Of a stretch of DNA of 64,000 nucleotides, positions 1-7,530 are shown piece after piece. The DNA is from UBA830 sp038146925 (GTDB lineage: Bacteria; Pseudomonadota; Alphaproteobacteria; MPNO01; UBA830): NCBI GenBank assembly GCA_038146925.1, contig JAYQSP010000004.1, positions 200,031 through 264,030 of the forward strand, read 5' to 3'. Every line of letters begins with the position of its first letter. The first letter of the stretch is position 1. Below the pieces are notes generated by a model. It ran no database searches. It was not told where the DNA came from and was given only the letters and a program-made list of their open reading frames with translations. The position numbers and the translations under genes are program-made.

Positions 1-488
1 AACGCCTTGCGCCCTTCCAGCGGTTCGCGGAGTTCGTCCGGCAGCGTGTCGTAGGCGGCGTAACCGCTGGCAAACAGGGTGTTTCCGCCATGCGCCGGAA
101 TCTCGACGGCATTCAGCATCGTCGCCTTGTGCGGCACCTCGGCATGCATCATGTCGTGGTGGAACATCATTTCGCCGTCCGGCAGCGCGCCGATGGGTTC
201 GCCGTTTTCGCGGATATTGGAGATCAGCATGATCCCTTCCGGCAGTTTTTCGTATCCCTTCGGGTGAAATTCCTTCGGGCGGGCGACCTTGCCGGGCGTG
301 CCGAACCAGCCGGTGACTTCAAGCTGGCGCTCGGCGTCCAGATTCTGGCCGCGGAACAGCAGGATGATGTGATCGAACCAGGCCTGTTCTATTTCGGCGA
401 TGGTCTCGGCGCTCTGGTCTTCGTTCAGGTCGATGTCCTGAATCTCGGCGCCGATATGATCCGACAGTTTCCGGAGTTTCAATGTCAC
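1..488 (-). CDS. TauD/TfdA-family dioxygenase, first gene of operon (3' end outside window)
   Basis: Fe(II)/2-oxoglutarate-dependent dioxygenase of the TauD/TfdA family; the substrate cannot be read from the sequence. About 163 residues are visible. The reading frame starts at GTG 488-486 with a GGGAG ribosome site at 496-500, and begins VTLKLRKLSDHIGAEIQD, matching the N-termini of the two genes upstream. The iron-binding H-x-D is visible as FHHDM (H110, D112). The distal His and the 2-oxoglutarate-binding Arg lie beyond the window edge. It is the third of three tandem paralogues, 11 bases downstream of the second, so they are almost certainly co-transcribed. Alternative forward-strand reading frames here are antisense shadows. 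Confidence 0.85.
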   Translation of the reverse strand, partial: MTLKLRKLSDHIGAEIQDIDLNEDQSAETIAEIEQAWFDHIILLFRGQNLDAERQLEVTGWFGTPGKVARPKEFHPKGYEKLPEGIMLISNIRENGEPIGALPDGEMMFHHDMMHAEVPHKATMLNAVEIPAHGGNTLFASGYAAYDTLPDELREPLEGRKA

Positions 489-499
489 TTCGTGTCTCC

Positions 500-1360
500 C
501 TATTCGTGCAGCGGCTGTCCCTTGACCGTGCAGCGCCGCAGCATCCGGCGGTCGCTGGCCGGAAAATCGGTGCGCGCATGGGCGGAACACCAGTTGTCCC
601 ACATCATCAGATCGCCGTGCCGCCATTCGTGTTCGTATACGATCGAAGGGTCGACCGCATATGCGAAAAGCTCGTCCAGCATGGCGCGGCTTTCATCCTC
701 CGGCATGTCTTCTATGCGGGCGGTGATCAGCGGGTTGACGTAGAGCGCGCGGCGTCCCGTGACCGGGTGCGTGATGGTGACGGGCTGGATCTCGTGCTTG
801 TATTTCGAGATGTCGTCCGAAATATCGACCGTCTCGCGCGTCGCGAAATCGTATATCTGCAGCGCGCGCTTGCCTTTGATGCGTTCCTTCATGTCGTCGG
901 AAAGCTTGTCGTAGGCCGTGTACATGTTGGCATATTTCGTATTGCCGCCCGTAGACGGCAGTTCCATGGCATACAGGAACGTGCCCTTGTGCGGTGCCTT
1001 GTCGTAGCACATGTCGTGGTGGAACCACATTTCGCCGTCGGGCAGGGAACCGATGTATTTCCCGTCCTTCTTTACGTTCGACACCAGCATGATCGCCGCG
1101 TTGTAATCGGCGCCTTCCGGACGTCGGTCGGCCGGGCGCGAACGCACGCCGACATCGCCGAAATGTTCGGCGAACGCGATCTGCTGGTCGGTATCGATGT
1201 CCTGGTCGCGGAACAGCAGCACGATATGTTCGTGCCACGCATCGGTGATCGCGGCGACAGTGGCGTCGTCGAGCGGTTTCGACAGGTCGATGCCGCGGAT
1301 TTCCGCGCCGATCGCGTCCGACAGGGGCCTGATATCCAGTCGTTCCTTCGTGGTGGTCAT
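500..1360 (-). CDS. TauD/TfdA-family 2-oxoglutarate dioxygenase
   Basis: 286-residue Fe(II)/2-oxoglutarate-dependent dioxygenase. The metal triad is visible: H114 and D116 in FHHDM, and H261 in WDNWCSAHARTD; the Arg-rich stretch just after it (R271-R276) should hold the 2-oxoglutarate carboxylate ligand. The N-terminal motif LSDAIGAEIRGIDLS is typical of the family, and the length (about 280-300) is normal. Its ATG overlaps the stop of the upstream paralogue by four bases, implying translational coupling. Substrates of this family include sulfonates, phenoxyacetates and small amino acids. The neighbouring efflux operon hints at a toxic or xenobiotic substrate, but that is inference. Confidence 0.9.
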   Translation of the reverse strand: MTTTKERLDIRPLSDAIGAEIRGIDLSKPLDDATVAAITDAWHEHIVLLFRDQDIDTDQQIAFAEHFGDVGVRSRPADRRPEGADYNAAIMLVSNVKKDGKYIGSLPDGEMWFHHDMCYDKAPHKGTFLYAMELPSTGGNTKYANMYTAYDKLSDDMKERIKGKRALQIYDFATRETVDISDDISKYKHEIQPVTITHPVTGRRALYVNPLITARIEDMPEDESRAMLDELFAYAVDPSIVYEHEWRHGDLMMWDNWCSAHARTDFPASDRRMLRRCTVKGQPLHE

Positions 1361-2232
1361 TCGGCTGCTACCTCTTCAAGTCCGGGCGGGTCGCCCATCA
1401 GTACCGGGTGTTCGTCCTTGACGGTCATCCGGCGCAGCTTGCGGCGCTCGGTTTCCGGAAAATCGGTGCGCGCGTGGATGCTGCACCGGTTGTCCCACAT
1501 CACCAGGTCGCCGGGACGCCAGACGTGTTCGTACTGGAATTTCTGCTGCGCCTGGTGTTCGAACAGGAATTTCAGGATGTCACGACTTTCCTCTTCGGGC
1601 AGGCCTTCGATTTCCTCGGTCATAAGTTCGCTTACGTAGAGCGCGGTTTTTCCCGTTACCGGGTGCTTTCGGAACACCGGCTGCGCCCACCAGCGGCCGT
1701 TGTCGCGGTCGAACTTGCCGTCCTTGGTGACGGCGCCGTATTCGAAAACCTGCACCGCCTTGCGCCCGGCGAGTTTCGCCTTGATATCGTCGGGCAGGGT
1801 CTCGGCCGCCTTGTAGCAGTTGGCGAAGATCGTGTTGCCGCCGGTCGAAGGCACTTCCAGCGCAAACAGCGTGGTCGCCTTGTCCGGGTGTTCGCGGTAG
1901 GGCGTGTCGGAATGGAACATCATCTCGCCGTCCGGCAGCGAGCCGATGGGCTTGCCGTTCTCGCGGATGTTGGAGACCAGCATGACGCTGGGCCCCAGCT
2001 CCGCGGCCTCGTTGCGGATCTCCTTGGGCCGTTCGTGTTTGGCCAGTTCGCCGAAACACGACGCGAAGGCGGTATGGGCCTCCAGGTCCAGATCCTGATC
2101 GCGGAACAGCAGCACGATATGGTCGTACCAGGCCTGTTCGATCGCGGCGATCGTGGCGTCATCCGGTTTTGCCGACAGATCCACCCCGCGGATTTCCGCG
2201 CCGATGGCGTCCGATAGCGGTACGATTTCCAT
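1357..2232 (-). CDS. TauD/TfdA-family 2-oxoglutarate dioxygenase, promoter-proximal gene
   Basis: 291-residue Fe(II)/2-oxoglutarate-dependent dioxygenase, the first gene of a three-paralogue operon. Iron ligands are H107 and D109 (FHSDT) and H253 (CSIHARTDF), followed by an Arg cluster at 263-268 for 2-oxoglutarate. It is clearly similar to the next two genes, so the operon looks built by tandem duplication and divergence. It is transcribed divergently from the MarR-family regulator at 2372. The intergenic region carries a palindromic operator (2258-2275), placed just upstream of this start. The substrate is unknown. Confidence 0.9.
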   Translation of the reverse strand: MEIVPLSDAIGAEIRGVDLSAKPDDATIAAIEQAWYDHIVLLFRDQDLDLEAHTAFASCFGELAKHERPKEIRNEAAELGPSVMLVSNIRENGKPIGSLPDGEMMFHSDTPYREHPDKATTLFALEVPSTGGNTIFANCYKAAETLPDDIKAKLAGRKAVQVFEYGAVTKDGKFDRDNGRWWAQPVFRKHPVTGKTALYVSELMTEEIEGLPEEESRDILKFLFEHQAQQKFQYEHVWRPGDLVMWDNRCSIHARTDFPETERRKLRRMTVKDEHPVLMGDPPGLEEVAAE

Positions 2233-2257
2233 CCCTTTATCCCGCTGTTTTCTGAAT

Positions 2258-2275
2258 TAGTTTGGTATCTAACTA
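2258..2275. promoter_or_regulatory. Operator-like palindrome upstream of dioxygenase operon
   Basis: TAGTTTGGTATCTAACTA is an imperfect 18-bp palindrome 26 bases upstream of the first dioxygenase start. It matches a near-perfect palindrome at 10990-11007 in front of the hydrolase/LLM operon at 15 of 18 positions. Size and symmetry fit a MarR-family dimer site, and a MarR-family gene lies next to it. Confidence 0.6.
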
Positions 2276-2323
2276 TAGCCGATCCGCGGTTTCCCTGTAC
2301 ACGGTTTGTAAAGTAAGCCAGCT

Positions 2324-2345
2324 TATAGTAAGTAAGCTTACTATA
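2324..2345. promoter_or_regulatory. Inverted repeat upstream of marR-emrAB
   Basis: Perfect 9-bp arms TATAGTAAG and CTTACTATA separated by four bases, centred about 38 bases upstream of the MarR GTG start. A weaker inverted repeat, TAAGC-ca-GCTTA, lies next to it at 2314-2325. Position and symmetry suggest an autoregulatory operator for the MarR protein. The sequence differs from the 2258-2275 palindrome, so two regulators or two site classes are possible. Confidence 0.55.
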
Positions 2346-2371
2346 TAGACCCCTGTTTGAGGAAAATTCCC

Positions 2372-2863
2372 GTGGATGCCGTAAATACCCAGACAGTCTC
2401 GCCCGACCGTCAGGCCCAGATTGATCCGATCGGCTATCTGATCGGCGACGTGTCGCGCATGATCCGCACCGTTTACGACCGCCGGGTCGAGCCGCTGGGA
2501 CTGACGCGGGCGCAGTGGCGGGTGATGACCCGGCTGAACCGGCTGGAAAGCTGCACGCAGACGGAGCTGGCGACCGAGCTTGAGATCGAGAAACCCACCC
2601 TCGGCAAGCTGATCGAGCGGCTGGAAGCGAAGGGGTGGGTCGAACGCCGCCCGGACGCGAACGACGCCCGCTCCAAGCTGGTGTATCTGACGCCGGCGGC
2701 GCAGCCGGTCCTGCAGGACATGCACAGCGAAGCGGAAAAGGTCGTCGCCGGCATCTTCGCCGGACTCGGCGCGGAAGATGCGGCGCGCCTCCACGGCATG
2801 CTCTATCACATAAAAAACAATCTCGCGGTCATGCTCGACGAAGCGCAAACGGGGGAGGGCTGA
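2372..2863 (+). CDS. MarR-family transcriptional regulator
   Basis: About 163-residue winged-helix regulator. The frame stays open to a TTG at 2357, but TGAGGA at 2358-2363 sits eight bases before GTG 2372, so GTG is preferred. The helix-turn-helix core is visible around LTRAQWRVMTRLNRLESCTQTELATELE, followed by the wing (GWVERRPDANDARSKLVYLT). The motif DxRSKLVYLT is the family hallmark. It stands four bases before an EmrA-like gene and divergent from the dioxygenase operon, as expected of a ligand-responsive repressor of efflux and detoxification genes. Confidence 0.92.
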   Translation: MDAVNTQTVSPDRQAQIDPIGYLIGDVSRMIRTVYDRRVEPLGLTRAQWRVMTRLNRLESCTQTELATELEIEKPTLGKLIERLEAKGWVERRPDANDARSKLVYLTPAAQPVLQDMHSEAEKVVAGIFAGLGAEDAARLHGMLYHIKNNLAVMLDEAQTGEG

Positions 2864-2866
2864 AAC

Positions 2867-3934
2867 ATGCGTCTCAAATCGCGCCGCGCGCTTTTGCGTT
2901 TCGTCCTGCTGTTCGTCGTTCCCGCAATCGCGCTGGTCGCGGGCGGCCATTACTGGGTCAAGAACACCCGCTACGTGGCGACCGAAAACGCCTATATCAA
3001 GGCGCATCATCTGGCGATCAGCGCCGACATAGACGGCCGTGCGATCCGGGTGGCCGTGCGCGAGAACGACAGGGTGAAAAAGGGCGACCTGTTGTTTGAG
3101 CTCGACCCCGAGCAGCACCGGATCGATATCGCCAAGGCCGACGCCGAGCTTGACGGCATTCGCAACACACTGGATGCGCTGCGCGCCGAATACCGCACGG
3201 CCGAGGCGGAACTGCGCGACGCGCAGCAGGAGGCCGGCTATTACCGCCGTGTTTTCGAGCGCCAGAAGAAGCTGATTGAACGCGGCGTCGCGTCGCGGGC
3301 GAAATACGACGAGGCCGAACGGAACCTGACCCAGGCACGCCAGGCGACGCGGACGATCGGCCAGAAGATTCAGCAGGTAAAGGCCAGGCTCGGCGGGCAG
3401 CTCGATATTCCGGCCGAAAGGCATCCGATGTTTCTGGAGGTCCTGGCCCGCCGGCAGCAGGCCGCCCTGAACCTGCGGCGTACGCGTATCGTCGCGCCGG
3501 CCGACGGCATCGTCGGCAAGGTCTCGCTGCAGGCCGGCGAATACGTGGAAGAGGGCAAGGCCGTGCTTCCCATCGTCCAGGCGGGCGAAAACTGGATCGA
3601 GGCCAATCTGAAGGAAACCCAGCTGACATATGTGCGTCCCGGCCAGTCGGCGCGCATCGTGATCGATGCCTATCCGGATCACGAATGGACCGCGAAGGTC
3701 ACCTCCATCAGCCCGTCGACCGGCGCCGAGCTGTCGGTGCTGCCGCCGCAGAACGCCAGCGGCAACTGGGTCAAGGTGGTGCAGCGCGTACCTGTCCGGC
3801 TTGAACTCGACCGCGTCCATGACGGCCTGCCGCTGAGGGCGGGCATGACGGTCTCGGTATCCATCGACACCGAACGCGACCGGTCTCTGTTCCGCATGAT
3901 GAATTCCGCGCTGGCCGACATCACCGGAAAATGA
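2867..3934 (+). CDS. HlyD/EmrA-family membrane fusion protein
   Basis: 355-residue periplasmic adaptor of a tripartite multidrug efflux pump. One N-terminal membrane anchor spans about residues 10-30. A biotinyl-lipoyl half-motif follows (VRENDRVKKGDLLFELD), then a coiled-coil hairpin from about 75 to 190, the second lipoyl half (VSLQAGEYVEEGKAVLPI) and a beta-barrel region. It lies between the MarR regulator and an EmrB-type transporter, forming a marR-emrA-emrB operon. It would couple the inner-membrane exporter to an outer-membrane channel, which is not encoded here. A long antisense open frame across this gene is a codon-bias artefact. Confidence 0.9.
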   Translation: MRLKSRRALLRFVLLFVVPAIALVAGGHYWVKNTRYVATENAYIKAHHLAISADIDGRAIRVAVRENDRVKKGDLLFELDPEQHRIDIAKADAELDGIRNTLDALRAEYRTAEAELRDAQQEAGYYRRVFERQKKLIERGVASRAKYDEAERNLTQARQATRTIGQKIQQVKARLGGQLDIPAERHPMFLEVLARRQQAALNLRRTRIVAPADGIVGKVSLQAGEYVEEGKAVLPIVQAGENWIEANLKETQLTYVRPGQSARIVIDAYPDHEWTAKVTSISPSTGAELSVLPPQNASGNWVKVVQRVPVRLELDRVHDGLPLRAGMTVSVSIDTERDRSLFRMMNSALADITGK

Positions 3935-3968
3935 AGCCGGTTTTAAAGACCGCTTGCGCGGCTGAACT

Positions 3969-5495
3969 GTGACCTCCATAGCTCAATCGGGCGGCCGCTC
4001 CGAGGCTTTCCAGCGCAACATGATCACCGCGTCGGTGATGATGGCGACCACCGTGGTCATCATCGACATGACCATCGCGACCATCGCGCTGCCGCACATG
4101 CAGGGCGGCCTGAGCGCCAGCCAGGACCAGGTGTCCTGGGTGATGACCACCTATTTCATGATGCAGGCGATCACCATGTCGGCCACAGGCTGGCTGGCCG
4201 GGCGGTTCGGGCGGAAGACGCTGTTTATCCTGTCGCTGATCGGTTTCGCGGTCTGTTCGGTGCTTTCCGGCAACGCGACCTCGATCGAGGAGATCATGCT
4301 CTATCGCGGGCTGCAGGGCATGTTTTCCGCGCCCGTGGTGCCGATCAGCCAGGCACTGATGCTCGATTCCTATCCCCGCGAACGTCACGCGCAGGCAATG
4401 TCGATCTGGGGAATCGGCGTGATGTTCGCGCCCGTCATGGGCCCTGTGATCGGCGGCTGGCTGACCGACGAATACAGCTGGCGCTGGGTGTTTTACGTCT
4501 CCATGCCGTTTTCCCTGCTCGGCATTCTGGGCGCGGTCTTCTTCATCCGGGAAACGCCCAAGAACCTCGAACGCAAGTTCGACTGGTTCGGGTTTTCGGC
4601 GCTGGCCATCGCGTTGGCGGCGACGCAGTTCCTGCTCGATCGCGGCGAAAGCGAAGGCTGGTTTGATTCCGGACTGATCGTGGCCACCGGCGTGATCGTC
4701 GCACTGGCGTTCTATCTGTTCGTCGTCCACAGCGCGACGACGAAGAACCCCTTTATCAGCCCGGGGATACTGAAAGACCGGAATTACATGCTGGGGCTGG
4801 TATTCATGTTCCTGCTCGGCGTGCTGGTGCTGTCGATGAACGTCATCATGCCGCTGTTCCTTCAGAACGCGCGCGGCTATCCGATCCTGACGGCAGCGCT
4901 GGTGATGATGCCGCGCGGTCTGGGGTCCCTGTTCGGGCTGATCATGGCCGGCAGGCTGAGCGGCAGGATCGACCCGCGCCTGCAGATCGCCATCGGCTTT
5001 GCCTCGACCGGGTATTCCGCCTGGCTGTTTTCGACTTTCACCACCGATGTCGGTCTGTGGGCGTTTGTCTTCGCCGCCTTCTTCAACGGCATCGGCATCG
5101 GGCTGATATTCGTGCCGCTGACAGCGGTGTCGTTCTGGACGCTACCCGGACATCTGCGCACGGAGGCATCCACCTTTACCAGCCTGTTCCGCAATTACGG
5201 CAGCGGCATCGGGGTTTCCATCGTCATCAGCGTGCTGTCCCGCACGCAATCGACCAGCCACGCCTATCTGGCGGAGCGCACCAGCCCCTATAACGAGGTC
5301 ATGCAGGAACCGCACCTGCCCCCGCAATGGGATATCTTCACGACCGATGGGCTGCGGCTGCTCGACGCCGAGATCACGCGCCAGGCGATGGCCATCGGGT
5401 TCCTCAACGATTTTCATCTGATTTTCATCGGCGCGGCAATATCGGTACCGCTGGTAATGCTGCTGTCGCGTCCCAAGGGGGAACAGGCGGGGTAG
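3969..5495 (+). CDS. EmrB/QacA-family (DHA2) MFS drug exporter
   Basis: 508-residue major facilitator of the 14-TM DHA2 type, starting at GTG 3969. Visible marks are the first loop motif GWLAGRFGRKTLFILS, motif C-like PVMGPVIGGWLTDEYSWRWVF in the fifth helix, and repeated hydrophobic segments throughout. It is the exporter partner of the preceding membrane fusion protein and very likely shares its MarR control. The substrate is unknown. The adjacent dioxygenases may act on the same or a related compound (inference). Confidence 0.92.
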   Translation: MTSIAQSGGRSEAFQRNMITASVMMATTVVIIDMTIATIALPHMQGGLSASQDQVSWVMTTYFMMQAITMSATGWLAGRFGRKTLFILSLIGFAVCSVLSGNATSIEEIMLYRGLQGMFSAPVVPISQALMLDSYPRERHAQAMSIWGIGVMFAPVMGPVIGGWLTDEYSWRWVFYVSMPFSLLGILGAVFFIRETPKNLERKFDWFGFSALAIALAATQFLLDRGESEGWFDSGLIVATGVIVALAFYLFVVHSATTKNPFISPGILKDRNYMLGLVFMFLLGVLVLSMNVIMPLFLQNARGYPILTAALVMMPRGLGSLFGLIMAGRLSGRIDPRLQIAIGFASTGYSAWLFSTFTTDVGLWAFVFAAFFNGIGIGLIFVPLTAVSFWTLPGHLRTEASTFTSLFRNYGSGIGVSIVISVLSRTQSTSHAYLAERTSPYNEVMQEPHLPPQWDIFTTDGLRLLDAEITRQAMAIGFLNDFHLIFIGAAISVPLVMLLSRPKGEQAG

Positions 5496-5602
5496 GGCAA
5501 GTCCGGACAAGCCCGGGAAAATAGGTGCGGTGGGAGGTATGCTTTCCCAATTCTCCGCCGATTGCTATAGCTCCCGGACATTCAAACCTCCGAACACACC
5601 AT

Positions 5603-6349
5603 ATGGCCCTGCAGAACAAATCCCGCATCCGCAACACGCTGAAAAAGCTCAGCCGCCTCGCCCCCGCCGACGAGGACCCGCGCCCCAGCGCTCAGGAAGC
5701 GCTCGATTTCCTGTCTATTATGGCGGGCGAGAAACCGGTGATGCTGCTGGGCCGCGGCTACAACGAGCAGATCTGGATCAAGGGCGTGCTGCAGATCGCC
5801 TCCGACGCCAGGCTGCAGATCGTCGAGGGCCCGTTCTGGGACGCCAGTGCTGATGCGGGCGCCGGCGCCGATCTGCCGGACTGGTATCTCGACCACACCC
5901 GCGCCGCCTTCGCCGAACACCGGGCCTGGTATATCTGCCGCGCCCGCGCCGTCGCCGACGAAGTGGCGGAAATATGCGAAACCGCGGCGATCACCGTGGC
6001 GCAGGAAGCGCGGCTGCTGAACTATCCCGAATGCTGCGTGCGCGCCCATTATCACCGCGCCGCCGAATATCAGGGCATCTGGCTCGACCTGCTGCGCCGC
6101 AAGGCCGATGGCGACGACGATAAGGCGATGGAACTGCTGGCCGGCAACGAGCCGCTGGAACCGGAAACCGACGAGGATGTGAAGCGGCTGGAAGCGGCGA
6201 TGAAAACCATCCCCGTGCCGTTCACCAGCATCAACGCCTGCGATGCCTGCCTCGACGGCGGACCGAATGCGCCGGCCAACATCAAGTCGCTGGAAGGCCG
6301 CAAGCTGGCGGCGGAAATCGACGAAGGGCTGGTGCGGGCGTTGAGTTAG
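5603..6349 (+). CDS. Unknown protein with YPECC and CxxC motifs
   Basis: 248 residues from ATG 5603 (MALQNKSRIRN); the frame is open further upstream, but that leader is AT-richer and unconvincing. I do not recognise a function. The central stretch LLNYPECCVRAH carries a PECC motif of the sort seen in some DUF483-type proteins, and the C-terminal part has NACDACLDGG. These three or four conserved-looking cysteines could bind a metal or Fe-S cluster. No signal peptide or membrane helix is visible, so it is probably cytoplasmic. Neighbours (efflux pump upstream, greB downstream on the other strand) give no functional clue. Confidence 0.7.
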   Translation: MALQNKSRIRNTLKKLSRLAPADEDPRPSAQEALDFLSIMAGEKPVMLLGRGYNEQIWIKGVLQIASDARLQIVEGPFWDASADAGAGADLPDWYLDHTRAAFAEHRAWYICRARAVADEVAEICETAAITVAQEARLLNYPECCVRAHYHRAAEYQGIWLDLLRRKADGDDDKAMELLAGNEPLEPETDEDVKRLEAAMKTIPVPFTSINACDACLDGGPNAPANIKSLEGRKLAAEIDEGLVRALS

Positions 6350-6374
6350 GCGCTCGAGCTCGGGCGGCTCCGGC

Positions 6375-6860
6375 CTATCCCTCGTATTTTATCTCGATCA
6401 CCTCGATATCCACCTCGCCGTCCGGCGTCCGCAGGGCCACCACGTCGCCTTCCGATGCTTTCATCAATGCCCGGGCGACGGGGCTGATCCAGCTGATCTT
6501 GTTTTCCTCGATCCGTGCTTCGTCAATGCCGACGATGCGGACGGTCTTTTCGTCGCCGTGCTGGTCCTCGTAGGTGACGGTGGCGCCGAAATAGATGCGG
6601 TCGGGGTCGGGCTGCTTGGCCGGGTCGACGACTTCCGCGCTTTCCAGCCGCTTCATCAGGTGGCGGATGCGGCCATCGATCTCGCGCAGGCGTTTCTTGC
6701 CGTAGATATAGTCGCCGTTCTCCGAGCGGTCGCCATTGCCCGCCGCCCAGGACACCACCTCGACCACCTTGGGGCGTTCTTCGCGGCGCAGATGGCGTAG
6801 TTCGTCCTGCAGAGCGGCGAAGCCCTCGGGCGTGATGTAGTTCTTTCGCTCCTGCTGCAA
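6375..6860 (-). CDS. greB: Transcription elongation factor GreB
   Basis: 161-residue Gre factor that stimulates RNA cleavage in backtracked RNA polymerase. The N-terminal coiled coil carries the acidic tip GDRSENGDY (residues 43-51), and the sequence YIYGKKRLREIDGRIRHL is typical of GreB rather than GreA. The C-terminal FKBP-like domain is complete. The only fitting start is TTG at 6860; no ATG or GTG is available in frame near the N-terminus. It is divergent from arfB with a spacer of about 30 bases. Confidence 0.92.
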   Translation of the reverse strand: MQQERKNYITPEGFAALQDELRHLRREERPKVVEVVSWAAGNGDRSENGDYIYGKKRLREIDGRIRHLMKRLESAEVVDPAKQPDPDRIYFGATVTYEDQHGDEKTVRIVGIDEARIEENKISWISPVARALMKASEGDVVALRTPDGEVDIEVIEIKYEG

Positions 6861-6889
6861 TTTAGCGGTCCCGCGGGTAAAGTGAGAAA

Positions 6890-7315
6890 ATGATCCGGAT
6901 CAACGATACGCTATCCATCGGCGAGGATGAAATCGACGAAAATTTCATCCGCGCCGGCGGGCCGGGCGGGCAGAACGTCAACAAGGTGGCGACGGCCGTG
7001 CAGCTGCGTTTCGATGCGCGCCATTCGCCGTCGCTGCCGTCCTATGTGCGCAACCGCCTGGAGACCGTGGCCGGCAACAAACTGACCAAGGACGGCGAGA
7101 TCGTTATTACCGCCAACCGCCAGCGCACGCAGGAGGCCAACCGCCGTGACGCGCTCGACCGCCTGATTGCGATGATCGCCGAGGCCGCGAAACGGCCGAA
7201 ATACCGGGTTGCGACCAGGCCGGGAAAGGCCGCCCGCAAGCGTCGCACCGACCGGAAAACCAAGCGCGGGCAAATTAAGAAACTCCGCAGCGGCCGCATC
7301 GGGAGAGACGATTGA
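6890..7315 (+). CDS. arfB: Alternative ribosome-rescue factor ArfB (peptidyl-tRNA hydrolase)
   Basis: 141-residue release-factor-like protein that hydrolyses peptidyl-tRNA on stalled ribosomes. The catalytic GGQ motif is in RAGGPGGQNVNK (residues 26-28). The C-terminal basic tail, rich in Lys and Arg (about residues 108-139), is the part known to enter the empty mRNA channel. The length matches the family (about 140). The stop overlaps the start of the following small gene (TTGA), suggesting co-transcription with the small protein and amidase. Confidence 0.94.
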   Translation: MIRINDTLSIGEDEIDENFIRAGGPGGQNVNKVATAVQLRFDARHSPSLPSYVRNRLETVAGNKLTKDGEIVITANRQRTQEANRRDALDRLIAMIAEAAKRPKYRVATRPGKAARKRRTDRKTKRGQIKKLRSGRIGRDD

Positions 7316-7530
7316 GCACCCACGACACCAAGACCCGCAATCGGGAATTCGAAGGCCTTCTGGCGGCCTCCGGCGTACCGGTATCGGAGGCCGAACGGGA
7401 TGAGTTGCGCAAAGCCTACGACACGCTCTGCGACCTGGCCGACCGCGTGCGCGCGCCGGGCCGCGACTGGACCGTCAAGCCGATGCCGTCCTTCGCCGCG
7501 ACCCCGCGTAAAAGCGAGCCCGGCGAATGA
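7312..7530 (+). CDS. Small GatC/AtzG-like protein coupled to amidase
   Basis: 72-residue protein starting at TTG 7312, overlapping the end of arfB and the ATG of the amidase by four bases each. The helical pattern FEGLLAASGVPVSEAERDELRKAY followed by an acidic/hydrophobic helix resembles GatC and the small DUF4089/AtzG subunits that pair with amidase-signature enzymes. Gene coupling is strong evidence of a shared complex; the homology itself is a judgement by eye. It may stabilise or cap the amidase next door. Confidence 0.65.
   Translation: MSTHDTKTRNREFEGLLAASGVPVSEAERDELRKAYDTLCDLADRVRAPGRDWTVKPMPSFAATPRKSEPGE

Noticed and set aside
2273..3979. 568-codon open frame antisense to emrA
   Set aside because: High-GC third-position bias opens the opposite strand; the plus-strand gene has clear HlyD-family features and a ribosome site.
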